In this document: piece after piece, positions 10,001-18,703 of the stretch
Layout: each line of letters begins with the position of its first letter
Position numbering within the stretch: the stretch's first letter is position 1
Assembly (NCBI RefSeq): GCF_003475325.1
Contig: NZ_QRQC01000016.1
Location: 1-64,000 of the forward strand
Length of the DNA: 64,000 bases
From: Collinsella sp. AF33-16
Lineage (GTDB): Bacteria; Actinomycetota; Coriobacteriia; Coriobacteriales; Coriobacteriaceae
Direction: 5' to 3'
Notes under the pieces: model-generated
The model's input: only the letters and a program-made list of their open reading frames with translations
Told to the model about the DNA's origin: nothing
Database searches by the model: none
Made by a program: the position numbers and the translations under genes

Positions 10001-13000
10001 ATGCGGGCGATTATGGCTCGTCATTCAATGTTGCGGGCCTCGAAGTCGCCGGATCAATCGAAACTGGCGATTGCGCCGGCGGCAAGATTGCCCAAGTCGG
10101 TGGTCTTATCGGCTGCATCGCACAGAGTACCTACAATGCAGGGACAATAGCCAACTCAGCTGATAAGTACGTGAACATTTCGGGCCTTTCGTTCAATTCA
10201 TTCGAAATGAAAGTCGGCAGGAACGGCGATAAGCTCAATGGCACGGGTGGTTTCTTGGGTTATAGCTGGGGCAACGCGGTCGTAACTATCGGAGATGAGA
10301 GCATTAACAAGAATGAAAACTCTTATGCTCTGAAAACGACCAACGCTTCTATAACCGCGACTGCGGATGATTCCAAGGAACTCGGTGGTCTTGTATACGC
10401 CGCGAGCGGCCACTGGATTATCAACAACTATGCCATCGATCTCTCGGGCACAACCATTAATGCGGGCGCCGCTCAGACGCTCGGCGTTCTAGTTTGCCGC
10501 GGCTGCAAGGTGGATGATAAGACGACATATGGCGTCGAGAGCTACCTAGGCCTGTACTTGGAGGACAGGGCTTATTGGGATACCGCCTATAGGGTGCCCA
10601 CCGGCGAGGGGGCCATCGTTGCGTCGGGCGTAACGTCCTTCGATGAATGGGTTGGCAGCGGTGTAAAACCAAACAACGGCAGCAAGCTCATGGACGCCGA
10701 CTGGAACACGGTCGTTTCGCTACACACACAGAAAAACAAGCTGGACATGGACGGCGATTCCACAAAAGACAACAGCTACCATAATCGCTCGTCTTTCGGT
10801 CGAAGCCAGAATACGAACGGCAATACCCGCTACTTCTACAACCTCGACATAGCCTCTAAGAATTGTGAAGGCGGCTTTAGTGGCAGTCAAATCGATACAG
10901 CGGAAAAGCTGCTCTTATGGTCTGCTTACCGTTATGCTCCCGAAGGTATTCGTTCGACAATCGTTCCCAATGGCACGACAGGGCTCGATGATTCCATAAC
11001 CATAACGGGTACAATCGATTTGGCCGGCTACAGCTATTATCCCACTCAGCCGAGCGGAGAGGTGACGGTTGAGAATGCGACCATTACCTTCTGTTACTCC
11101 AAGATCAAGGCCGAGCAGAATGGCAACAAGCTAAATTCCGATGCTACCCAGCACGAGAACATGCACTGCGGTCTTTTTCGAACGGTGGCAAACGGCGATC
11201 TCACAGTAAAAAACGTCACTTTGCGTGGTACTGTTGGGCCCGTTATTAATGACGGAAAGAGCTCTGAAGACACTGATGGAGCAAGCGGAAGCTCTTCTGG
11301 CGCGCTCGTGTGCCGCTACGTGTATGGGTCCAGCGACGGCAATGGCACCAAGATTAGAAAGATCTCAATTGATGGTCTTACGCTCAACAATCTGATTGTC
11401 GACGGCGCCAACAGCGCCACGGATGCTAACGCCTATATGCCTCTGCTCATCAACGAGATGCAGAAGTACGTGAGCCTGAACGCGAAGAATATCAAGACTA
11501 CTGGGTACACGAGTGACACCAAGGCGGCTACGTCGCTGTTCGGAAAGCTTGGTGTAGGCAGTGAGGCCGATCAGGTGACGGCAAAGTTTGAGCAAATCAG
11601 CTTGCCCAGCCAAAAGAACAAAACGATCTTCACCCATGCGAGCCTGCTGGAGAGTTTTGGCTACGGAAGCACGAGCACGGGCTCTGCGGACTACACCTTT
11701 ACTAAGGCCGATGCCGATGCCGATGCAGGCAAGGTGACATACGGATCTGAGATTGATGGGAGTACGGAGTACCCGGGCAAGCAGCTTTGGTATTACGACG
11801 AAGCGACGTATGGTGCCGTGAGCGGCTATGTGACGGTTGATGGTAAGAAGGACGGTGACGTCAGGCCTTGGTTTGGTGGCTATCTTCCTTATGTTTATAA
11901 GGGAAAGGCCACCGAGAGCGGCGTCCAATATCATGAAATTAAAGTCAACCAGCGCATTCCAAAGCTGGTAGAGGGATGCGGCACATATGGCGATCCGTAT
12001 GCCGTTAAGGACGCGACTGAGATGAACGCCATCGCCAACTACATCAACAACCAAACTGCGCTCGACGGTTGGGAGGTCACCATTGCCGTCAACCAGAGTA
12101 CGCTCTGTACTCGCCGCAGCGACAATAAAACCGACAATGAGGTTACGTACGTCTATAAGCAGGCGAAAGACACTGGGAAGAAGTGGGAAAAGAAGACCGG
12201 CGACACCACAGATCCTTCGGCCACACTTTCCGACGAGATGATGCACCGCTATATCCAAAGCGCGTACTACAGTATTGAACCTACCGGGGGTAATACGATC
12301 ACCCTCGACGGCGCATCGTTTGGCGGTTTTGGCAACAAAGCCAACCCGTTCCGTGGCGTCATCGTTGGCAACCCTAAAGGTGATAAAAAGGCAACCATCA
12401 AGATAGAGAATAACGAGGGTTCGCTTCGCGGCCTTATTCCCTATAGTTACGGCAGCGTGGTGCGCGATCTGAATATTCGCTATGTGAACGCGTCGGCGAC
12501 TATTACTTATTCTGCCAAGGATGCCGACGGTGTTCCGACGTCGTTCTTCGGTGGCGTTATCGGCTGCATCCTTGGCGGCGATAACATTATCGACGGTGTG
12601 GCCGTGAATGGGACAACGCCCGATAACTCCACAACCGGCTTTACGGTTGCTGGTGGCGGAACTAAGCCACATCTTGTTCCCATCGGCGGTTACGTTGGTG
12701 CCATTGCGGGCGGCGGTGTGATCTTCCGCAATATGTCAGGGACGTCTTGGCGCGCTGGAACCAGCGACAAGTCTCAGGGTCTTGGAACGGGCAACTTCCG
12801 GCAGTACGACAATCCCTACGTTGGTCGTGTGATTGATGGCTATGCCTTTAGCGAGGGCTGCAAAGTCGAAAACGGTAACGCTAACTACAAGATCAACGAG
12901 CTCACAAACAAGGGAGCTGCCTGCGTCACTACCACGGGCACCGACAACAAGTATATCGGCACTGATGCCGAGGCACCCGTGACCACGGTGGAAAACGCCC

Positions 13001-16000
13001 AGGGCCTTTTGGTGCTCTCGGCCATCATTAGCTCGGGTGCGGGTGCTGGAGCGGCACATACTGACTACGCTAATTATGGCGTGTTCCGCGGCTCCAAGGC
13101 GTACTGGGGCAGCGATAAGCAGGACCCGGCGATAAACGGCTACCTGTTTGGCAACAAGGAATATGGTAAGGTGCGAAATGCCAGCTACGACTGCGTGGGC
13201 AAGCCTGCGAGCGCTTCCGGCGATTTCGAAACCGCCAAAAACGATGACCAGAAGGCCCCGGGCAAACAGGGGTGGCACGGCCCGCTCAACCATGATGACG
13301 ATGTAAATTCGCCCTACCTGGTGGCGTCCTACGCTGCCGACTACCAAACGGGCTACGTGTGCGCGTCGAAATCGATCGGCATGAGCCTGGAGTTCAAGGA
13401 AAATGCCACCTATGATATGACTGGCTACGGCACGGGATACGTGGGTCTCAGCGGCCGTTACTATTCCAATGCTTGCAGCTCGAACGAGGCGTCCACCGAT
13501 CGCGACCGCATCACGCCGCACGTGGCAACGATCGACGGCAACGGGGCCACCATCACGGTGGGCACCAAAGATGCCACTTACGGCGTCGTCGAATATGCCG
13601 ATGACGACTATAAGGTCTCGGGCGTGGGCGGCCTATTCAGCACCGTGATGTTCACCTCAACCAATGTGGGGCAGAGCGTCACCGCGAATGACGGCGCTCA
13701 GGTCAAAGACCTCACCTTTAGTAACTGCAACGTATCGCTCACGTACAAAGACGCCAACGGTAGCATTGCCTCGGGACCGGCATCGAACGACCTCATCGGC
13801 ACCGGCCTTTTGGCGGGCGCAACGGCCAACTACGACGGCAACACGCGTGGCGTCTACCGCAACGTACAGATGAAGAACTGCACCGTGTTGGGCGCAAAGA
13901 GCGTAGGAGGGCTTCTTGGCAGCTCGGGCCGTACCAGCCGAAGGACGGATAACGACGTGACCTATATGGTCAATTTCGGCTCCGGCACGCAGGCGCCCGC
14001 GAATCTCTGTGACTGCTCATACACTGGCCTTAGCGTCACGGGCGAGAAGTACGTTGGCGGCTATGTGGGTGCGATCGCCTCGCCGTGCGGCGTGTGGACA
14101 ACCGCGGCCACAGGGGTATACGAGAAGACTATTGGCAAAAACTCGACCATAACCGCCACGGGTGCAACACCCTACGTGGGCGGCGTGTTCGGTTATACCT
14201 CCAGTAACGTATCGGTGAACACCAAAATTGGCATCACGGAAGCCGTCGCATCGAGCACGGCAGTCATCTCTGGGGTAAATGTACTCGCCACCGGGTCGAA
14301 CACCGATAAGTACATGGGCGCCGGCGGTGTGGTCGGAAGCGCCTATAGAGGCGTTATTTCTATAAGCAACGTGCGCATTGATGCCGGAGGCGATGCCAAG
14401 AGCGCCATCATCGGCGATGCCACCGGAACGAACAATAGCATCCGTAATGCGGGCGGCTTGATTGGCGAGGTCACGAGCAGTGGCAGCCCCAACACGTACT
14501 GGTTTGAGGGCTGTAGCGTCGAGAATATCAACATTGCCGGCACCGACCAATGCTCGGGCGGACTTATCGGCTACTACTTCAGCAATGTGAACATAGCCTG
14601 CAACAATATCGCGATTGAGAGCGCCACGATCAAGGGCAGGTGGAGCGGCGGTCTACTTGGCGCGATTAACAGCGGTGCCGACGTCATCAACGTCACCAAC
14701 ACAAAGGTATCTAACACAACGTTTGGCGGAACCTCCAACGGCGGCATTGCGGGCGACGGACGCGGCCAGTTCCATCTGGTAAACGTGCTCATGGACAGCA
14801 ATACCTACAAATTGGGCTCTAAGCAGGGCGTGCTCTTAGGCGAGGTTGACACAAACGGCTATAGCCTCTCCGCAGCGGGCGTGAACGTAAAGCTCGGCAA
14901 CGGCAAGACCACGCGTGATCTGCCGCCGATGGTTTACACGACCAATGCGGCCGCCGTAAACATGAAGTCGTATATCGCGTTTGGTGACTATAACGACACA
15001 CTGGAAGCACCTGACAAGGGGATCACGCTCTACGGCGCGGACAATACCGCCACCACGGCAGCGAGCCCGTATGTGACCACGAGCCCCGTAAGCACGCTGG
15101 CGGCGCGTGCCTCCGACAACGACACCACCGATCGCTACCTGTTTGGCGACGGCGCCACCATCGACACCGCGGCGACCGTCCAGAGCGAGGCAGGCACCGG
15201 TGTTGCCGATCGCTACACCTACACGAATATCGGCGGCATTAATGACAACGGCGCCTATCAAAATAAGTCGAGCTACGATGCCTCATCCGTGGCCAGTAAG
15301 TTCAATTCGAATAATGATACAAGCAGCAACCAAGCCACAGCGGATTTCCCCGTTTTGGTGATCTCTGGCAACGACAACACGACGGTCAAGAGCTATCTAA
15401 ACATCGTCACGAACGGCGGCTTCTCCGATGCCTGCAGATTGAATAACGAGAATGGCACCAATCCGCACGTGACGGCCAAAGCAGAGGTTTTCCAACTCAA
15501 GGACGGTGTGTTCGTTAAAGACGGTGACGCGTCGAACAATCCCACGCTTCGCGTAGTGAACAATGGCAAGAACAATATGTCGTTTAGCCCAAGCTCCGAT
15601 TGGGACAACGGCAAAGGTCGCTTTACGCTCCTGACCGTTACCTTTACCGAGGCGGGTCAGAGCTACAACGTTCAGGTGCCGATCATCGTTAAGCGCAAGC
15701 TCGAGATCGATTTCACTGCAACGTATGATTACGGCACTCAATTTAAAGAAAAAGACTACGCTAACCTTGGAAAAGATGCACACGTGCTTACGAGCTTTGG
15801 CGAGCCGATGACGGGTCTGCTTACCTGGACATACAATTCTGCCAATGGGAAGGAAGTCGACTTTGGCTGGGACAGCTATATGGCTGCTGGCGGCTCGATG
15901 AAGGGGCTCGGCAAGAGTATCCTCTTCAATGGTGCCGACGGAAGGTTGCCCCAGGGCACCCAGCTTACGCTCATCGATGCGAACGTTGATGGCAAGGCCG

Positions 16001-17673
16001 GTGGCAGAGAGTATCACTATACGGTGGGCGAAGGCGGAGCAACGAGCGTTTCCCTGAGCGGAAACGACGGCTTTAAGGATTCTGCGGGCAATCCATATCA
16101 GGAGCGATGGCTGAGCGAGATCTTGGGTGTGTCGGCCACGCAGGATGGCGCCGGCACATGGACCGTGTGTGATAACGAGGCAGAGGCGACCGCTAAAGCG
16201 AAACTCGATGGCAAGTGGACGCTGTTTAAGGTTGCGGGTGCTGACGTTCCCAGCAACAGTCGCTATACGCTAAAGGTACCCAAGGAGAAGGATACCGGCA
16301 GAGAGAAGCGTGCATCGGAGAGCGTCTACCTAGTTGTCAACGTGCCCAAGTCGGGCGACGGCGTGACGCAAGCTAGTATCAACGGTTTTACGGCTTCGTC
16401 TATTGACTCGAATTCTTCGGGTGGCCGCATATCTTGGAATCTGCATCATGTTTTACGCACCGATGGCAGCGACGATATTCAAAACAGTACGGCATCGACA
16501 TACAGCATCTTGTCCAATTATGAGCAGAATGTAGTCGACAAAAAAGATGGGGCGTGCATTCCGGTTTCGAAGTCGGAGGACGGTGCCGCCTACGTTCTTT
16601 CTCTCGATGTCATGGATACGGTTACGTTTAGCCCGAGCCAATACTATACAGAGAGCGACCATCTGTTCTATCAGCTCGATACATCGCTGTGTCGCTATGG
16701 CGCCAACAACAACCTAATGGGAGTAAGCAGTTTCCCGAGCGGAACTTCGGCAATTGCGAAGTTCTATGTTGCCATCGGCAATCAGAACTACAGGTGGAGT
16801 GGCAGCGATTGGGAGCCGTATGACGCTTCGACGCCTGCGTTTACACAGATTGTGACGGATACGGGTGATGACTCACTGAGGCTCACGCTCGACCATGACC
16901 TTGCCGGAATCCGCAAGCGTGCAGCGGGCGGATCCTTTACCGTGCGTACGGTAGTGGAAGAGATTCGCCTTACGCCGGACGGCTGCAACAAGGTTATCTC
17001 CCTGTCCAAGCAGTCTGGCGAGGACGCCTGTACCAAGATGTCCTATACCGCCAAGCTTTCGACGCGTAAGGAAGGCCTTAATACCTCGAGCCTGACGCAG
17101 ACGAAGCGCGGTAACGTCGGGTACTATCGCATGGACACGGGTGATACGACCATTACGCTTTCTGCGCCAGATAAGTCGCAGCTTGGCATTAACGTGGACG
17201 ACCTGCGTCCGATCGCGAATGGCACGATTGGTCTGGGTGCCACGTATGAACTGGGTGGACTCAGCAACGCCGCCGAGGCAATTGCGAACGCAGACTCTGT
17301 TGTGTACACGCTCTCGCTTCAGCGCCGCGGAACCGACGGCACGTATGAGAGCGTAACGGATGATATCTCAAACTACGTAACAGTGACGGAGAGTAAGCTT
17401 GCCGCGGTCGCTCCCTCCGGTAGCACGATCACCTTCACTGACTCGAAGGAGAACGGCAAGTTCAAAACGAAGAACGGTAATACGACGTTTAGCCTGCCCT
17501 TTACCGTTAAGGTCAACACGCAGGTTGAACAGCGTGAGCAGTTCTACGCGAACTATCGCTTGGTGATGACAGCGAGCCTGGTTAAGGGTGACGTGGCGAG
17601 CGCAACGCCTCAATCGCCCGACTATGTGACCTATACGCTCACGAGGGTGAACCTCAACGGCATCGACCACTAG
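7003..17673 (+). CDS. Giant secreted GLUG-repeat surface protein (3,556 aa)
   Basis: The largest gene of the window. An N-terminal signal sequence (MRTAKRIFAEF, then a hydrophobic run to AAVAA) is followed by an Asp/Ala/Thr/Ser-rich acidic linker (about 45-130). About twenty GLUG-like repeats lie between roughly 400 and 2590, for example GGFIGKA, GGVVGYVG, GGLIGCIA, GGYVGAIA, GGLLGSSG and GGLIGEVT. Such repeats are typical of right-handed parallel beta-helix adhesins. The C-terminal 900 residues look like beta-sandwich modules. There is no LPXTG motif, C-terminal membrane segment or charged tail; the protein ends in LNGIDH. A possible imperfect lipobox LQAC occurs in the signal sequence. AAGAGG lies about 10 nt before the ATG. 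Base composition is less GC-rich than flanking genes, suggesting transfer or diversifying evolution. It is the last gene of the operon. Role inferred: adhesion to host or other bacteria. Confidence 0.85.
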   Translation: MRTAKRIFAEFMTVVMVLQACSPTVAAVAAGWQNISNEIAAASAKALDTAESGETNGDVTIGSGSSDAGADSDSAGDDAVKDDAAAGDTTDSATGSDSTGDQTEGDDAADDAAADDAEQDADDATSEDADAQAGATITDLNKLVELLEKNGAESIVRKDDESGIRSLDVKSSEAFAVLSNADASLYYDAQIKVIITGDAKLTESANNGMSFQGLGSDECPFEGRIYRDVDSPVELTTDRTVFNNLKLSDQNKTVRIKWVGATSYSAPMVASKVSGAENGEESKTLIASVDIVEPVNVDVKDATSALTAPLLGATTGDLAANVTYSLTDSRKNLNANATGNIGLIANTVESGSLTVESVTFPNDLTSGGAVKTSSGNAGLLVGEVKDGATLSIGTLANVPTATVQSTNGSAGGVVGLVGSSTGAMVNVAKALDLHALTVKGTTASGGFIGKATVLTLGADNKQIGCPLNIGDENSACSGGVIGDVSFAQGFAVTSNMFDLGDLVTLGASQRAGALFGMADISNGDIVVQGGTYKSKLALPEDVSVNGSYGGLVGKVFATKTDDDGALRAFVVEKDADNKNTCSIEFDLASKLSDAGGVVGYVGDSANPNSQPVAVVFNGVTVACKGDASARTGTGKFGGAVGVVDTRNVLDVRDFKLTSDNPIGKAQSNRAAGIAGSAWNAVIKFSGITDLSGASFAENATTGQLVYENHNALIFAAGNGSNGDLGDKGAAVWTFKRSNSASKTDDIATYGEVVRLGGDFIKLDVDTHKLTLPDSLTAANGAYALTTAEDFAKLAITWQTNGYYSMVDGVTENNLNGLQSSTITVNGTIDLKGTGLTGFTQDRADGSQVFSGTLNGGGTINLAVGEAYGKRGEDVLDGNNTSNGNGKIYRHGRLGLFAAVNGATISNVTIAGSMKFDNGSAIDAGSLACAIVGNLSLSGVTCKTNIACDDTFANDVNIGGIAGSVLAASTVAFKDNSKAQATIAATKTLNGNSRIGGAIGYAGDYGSSFNVAGLEVAGSIETGDCAGGKIAQVGGLIGCIAQSTYNAGTIANSADKYVNISGLSFNSFEMKVGRNGDKLNGTGGFLGYSWGNAVVTIGDESINKNENSYALKTTNASITATADDSKELGGLVYAASGHWIINNYAIDLSGTTINAGAAQTLGVLVCRGCKVDDKTTYGVESYLGLYLEDRAYWDTAYRVPTGEGAIVASGVTSFDEWVGSGVKPNNGSKLMDADWNTVVSLHTQKNKLDMDGDSTKDNSYHNRSSFGRSQNTNGNTRYFYNLDIASKNCEGGFSGSQIDTAEKLLLWSAYRYAPEGIRSTIVPNGTTGLDDSITITGTIDLAGYSYYPTQPSGEVTVENATITFCYSKIKAEQNGNKLNSDATQHENMHCGLFRTVANGDLTVKNVTLRGTVGPVINDGKSSEDTDGASGSSSGALVCRYVYGSSDGNGTKIRKISIDGLTLNNLIVDGANSATDANAYMPLLINEMQKYVSLNAKNIKTTGYTSDTKAATSLFGKLGVGSEADQVTAKFEQISLPSQKNKTIFTHASLLESFGYGSTSTGSADYTFTKADADADAGKVTYGSEIDGSTEYPGKQLWYYDEATYGAVSGYVTVDGKKDGDVRPWFGGYLPYVYKGKATESGVQYHEIKVNQRIPKLVEGCGTYGDPYAVKDATEMNAIANYINNQTALDGWEVTIAVNQSTLCTRRSDNKTDNEVTYVYKQAKDTGKKWEKKTGDTTDPSATLSDEMMHRYIQSAYYSIEPTGGNTITLDGASFGGFGNKANPFRGVIVGNPKGDKKATIKIENNEGSLRGLIPYSYGSVVRDLNIRYVNASATITYSAKDADGVPTSFFGGVIGCILGGDNIIDGVAVNGTTPDNSTTGFTVAGGGTKPHLVPIGGYVGAIAGGGVIFRNMSGTSWRAGTSDKSQGLGTGNFRQYDNPYVGRVIDGYAFSEGCKVENGNANYKINELTNKGAACVTTTGTDNKYIGTDAEAPVTTVENAQGLLVLSAIISSGAGAGAAHTDYANYGVFRGSKAYWGSDKQDPAINGYLFGNKEYGKVRNASYDCVGKPASASGDFETAKNDDQKAPGKQGWHGPLNHDDDVNSPYLVASYAADYQTGYVCASKSIGMSLEFKENATYDMTGYGTGYVGLSGRYYSNACSSNEASTDRDRITPHVATIDGNGATITVGTKDATYGVVEYADDDYKVSGVGGLFSTVMFTSTNVGQSVTANDGAQVKDLTFSNCNVSLTYKDANGSIASGPASNDLIGTGLLAGATANYDGNTRGVYRNVQMKNCTVLGAKSVGGLLGSSGRTSRRTDNDVTYMVNFGSGTQAPANLCDCSYTGLSVTGEKYVGGYVGAIASPCGVWTTAATGVYEKTIGKNSTITATGATPYVGGVFGYTSSNVSVNTKIGITEAVASSTAVISGVNVLATGSNTDKYMGAGGVVGSAYRGVISISNVRIDAGGDAKSAIIGDATGTNNSIRNAGGLIGEVTSSGSPNTYWFEGCSVENINIAGTDQCSGGLIGYYFSNVNIACNNIAIESATIKGRWSGGLLGAINSGADVINVTNTKVSNTTFGGTSNGGIAGDGRGQFHLVNVLMDSNTYKLGSKQGVLLGEVDTNGYSLSAAGVNVKLGNGKTTRDLPPMVYTTNAAAVNMKSYIAFGDYNDTLEAPDKGITLYGADNTATTAASPYVTTSPVSTLAARASDNDTTDRYLFGDGATIDTAATVQSEAGTGVADRYTYTNIGGINDNGAYQNKSSYDASSVASKFNSNNDTSSNQATADFPVLVISGNDNTTVKSYLNIVTNGGFSDACRLNNENGTNPHVTAKAEVFQLKDGVFVKDGDASNNPTLRVVNNGKNNMSFSPSSDWDNGKGRFTLLTVTFTEAGQSYNVQVPIIVKRKLEIDFTATYDYGTQFKEKDYANLGKDAHVLTSFGEPMTGLLTWTYNSANGKEVDFGWDSYMAAGGSMKGLGKSILFNGADGRLPQGTQLTLIDANVDGKAGGREYHYTVGEGGATSVSLSGNDGFKDSAGNPYQERWLSEILGVSATQDGAGTWTVCDNEAEATAKAKLDGKWTLFKVAGADVPSNSRYTLKVPKEKDTGREKRASESVYLVVNVPKSGDGVTQASINGFTASSIDSNSSGGRISWNLHHVLRTDGSDDIQNSTASTYSILSNYEQNVVDKKDGACIPVSKSEDGAAYVLSLDVMDTVTFSPSQYYTESDHLFYQLDTSLCRYGANNNLMGVSSFPSGTSAIAKFYVAIGNQNYRWSGSDWEPYDASTPAFTQIVTDTGDDSLRLTLDHDLAGIRKRAAGGSFTVRTVVEEIRLTPDGCNKVISLSKQSGEDACTKMSYTAKLSTRKEGLNTSSLTQTKRGNVGYYRMDTGDTTITLSAPDKSQLGINVDDLRPIANGTIGLGATYELGGLSNAAEAIANADSVVYTLSLQRRGTDGTYESVTDDISNYVTVTESKLAAVAPSGSTITFTDSKENGKFKTKNGNTTFSLPFTVKVNTQVEQREQFYANYRLVMTASLVKGDVASATPQSPDYVTYTLTRVNLNGIDH

Positions 17674-17699
17674 TTCCGAAGCCAACTGGCTTCGCAAAG

Positions 17700-17733
17700 G
17701 GGGCGGCAACCACCCGGTTGCCGCCCCTTTTCT
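17700..17733 (+). terminator. Rho-independent terminator of the surface operon
   Basis: A perfect 12-bp stem (GGGGCGGCAACC at 17700-17711 with GGTTGCCGCCCC at 17716-17727) has a 4-nt loop and is followed by TTTTCTT, 27 nt after the stop codon. Confidence 0.93.
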
Positions 17734-17765
17734 TGTTCTCCTGGCCTGCTGCTGCCCCAGCTTCC

Positions 17766-17850
17766 CACCTAGCTTTCCAGCTTTCCACCTTAGGTGGTAA
17801 GTTAAGTGGAAAGCTGGAAAGCTAGGTGGAAAGCTGGAAAGTAAGTGGAA
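17766..17850. repeat. GTGGAAAGCTGGAAAG inverted and direct repeats
   Basis: A perfect 23-bp inverted repeat has arms at 17766-17788 and 17806-17828 (right arm GTGGAAAGCTGGAAAGCTAG plus GTG). The right arm is followed by a further direct copy GTGGAAAGCTGGAAAG and a shorter GTGGAAAG. The set lies in the 454-bp gap between the giant gene and the HTH gene, which holds nothing else beyond the terminator and a weak promoter. It could bind a regulator or be a dispersed repeat. Confidence 0.85.
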
Positions 17851-18068
17851 AGTTGACATGTAGGTGCGGGCTGAAGAGGGGTTAATAATTACACAAACCA
17901 TACCAGCCAAACAAAAAGATACCAATCTGGTTGGTAAAACACCGTCAATGAGCCGCGAGCTAACTAGCTGCGTAAATAAAACCTAAAGAACTGTTGCAAA
18001 TTAATGGCAAATGCCCAGATGCCGCCGTGCGATTTTCAATTAACTGTTACGCGCAAACAGCAAAATGC

Positions 18069-18074
18069 TACTAT
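18069..18074 (+). promoter_or_regulatory. Possible -10 box of the HTH gene
   Basis: TACTAT at 18069-18074 is about 54 bp before the ATG in an AT-rich stretch. No convincing -35 box is visible at 16-18 bp spacing. Confidence 0.3.
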
Positions 18075-18127
18075 CTAACATGCACGTAAGAAAGCAGATT
18101 AACGGTTAAGGCTAAGAAGTGGCAGGT

Positions 18128-18523
18128 ATGTCGGAAGCAACAAGGACTCGCACGCATGCGCCCGAGGTTAGGCAGCGCGCCGTCGAGGTCCTCCAAGAAG
18201 GGGTCGGTCATCGCGCCCTCGCCGCGGAGCTCGGCATTCCCCAGGCCACGGCTCGTCAGTGGGCCCGCGCATATGCCGTGGGCGGTGCCGACGCCGTTCT
18301 CAACGCCGGTTCGCATCATCACACCTATTCGTACGAAGTTAAGCTCGCCGTGGTCAAGGACCGCTTGGAAAACGGCTTAACGGTTCGCGAGGCCATGATC
18401 AAGCACAAGATTCCTAGCGAGTCTTCGGTCAAGGCTTGGTGCCGTCAGTACCGCGAGAGCGGTGAGTCCGCACTGGTCGATAAGCCGCGCGGTCGCAAGC
18501 CGCGCGTTAAAAAGGCGGAATAG
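18128..18523 (+). CDS. Orphan helix-turn-helix protein related to transposase OrfA
   Basis: A 131-residue basic protein with two consecutive helix-turn-helix units: GHRALAAELGIPQATARQWA (first) and LTVREAMIKHKIPSESSVKAWC (about 80-101), each followed by a Y-x-x-G-G/S loop. It ends in a lysine/arginine-rich tail (KPRGRKPRVKKAE). This arrangement is that of the DNA-binding OrfA of IS3-like elements, but there is no OrfB, no terminal inverted repeat and no target duplication. It is therefore more likely a domesticated regulator than a live element. ATG 18128 is preferred over an in-frame GTG at 18119; both have weak ribosome binding sites. It sits between the surface operon and the hydrogenase operon and could control either. 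Confidence 0.75.
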   Translation: MSEATRTRTHAPEVRQRAVEVLQEGVGHRALAAELGIPQATARQWARAYAVGGADAVLNAGSHHHTYSYEVKLAVVKDRLENGLTVREAMIKHKIPSESSVKAWCRQYRESGESALVDKPRGRKPRVKKAE

Positions 18524-18648
18524 CAAACGGGATGGTGCACCCACAGGGGCGCATTTTTCTTGCCGCCCCTCTGCTCCAATGCGGGCGTGCCCTTACCCCG
18601 TACGCCTAAAACTCCCCAGTTGACCGAAAACCCGCCGCCGCTACTCCT

Positions 18649-18675
18649 CAATTGAGCTATAACGTTAAACAATTG
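18649..18675. promoter_or_regulatory. CAATTG pair flanking a TATAAC box before the hydrogenase operon
   Basis: CAATTG occurs at 18649-18654 and 18670-18675, with TATAAC (18658-18663) between them and the ATG of the first subunit 28 bp downstream. The pair is symmetrical and surrounds a plausible -10 box, as an operator would. No -35 box is evident. Confidence 0.35.
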
Positions 18676-18703
18676 CAGCGTTTTAGCATGGGGGAGTGAT
18701 GGT

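Noticed and set aside
18128..18523. Complete IS3-type insertion sequence
   Set aside because: No OrfB, terminal inverted repeats or target duplication is present.
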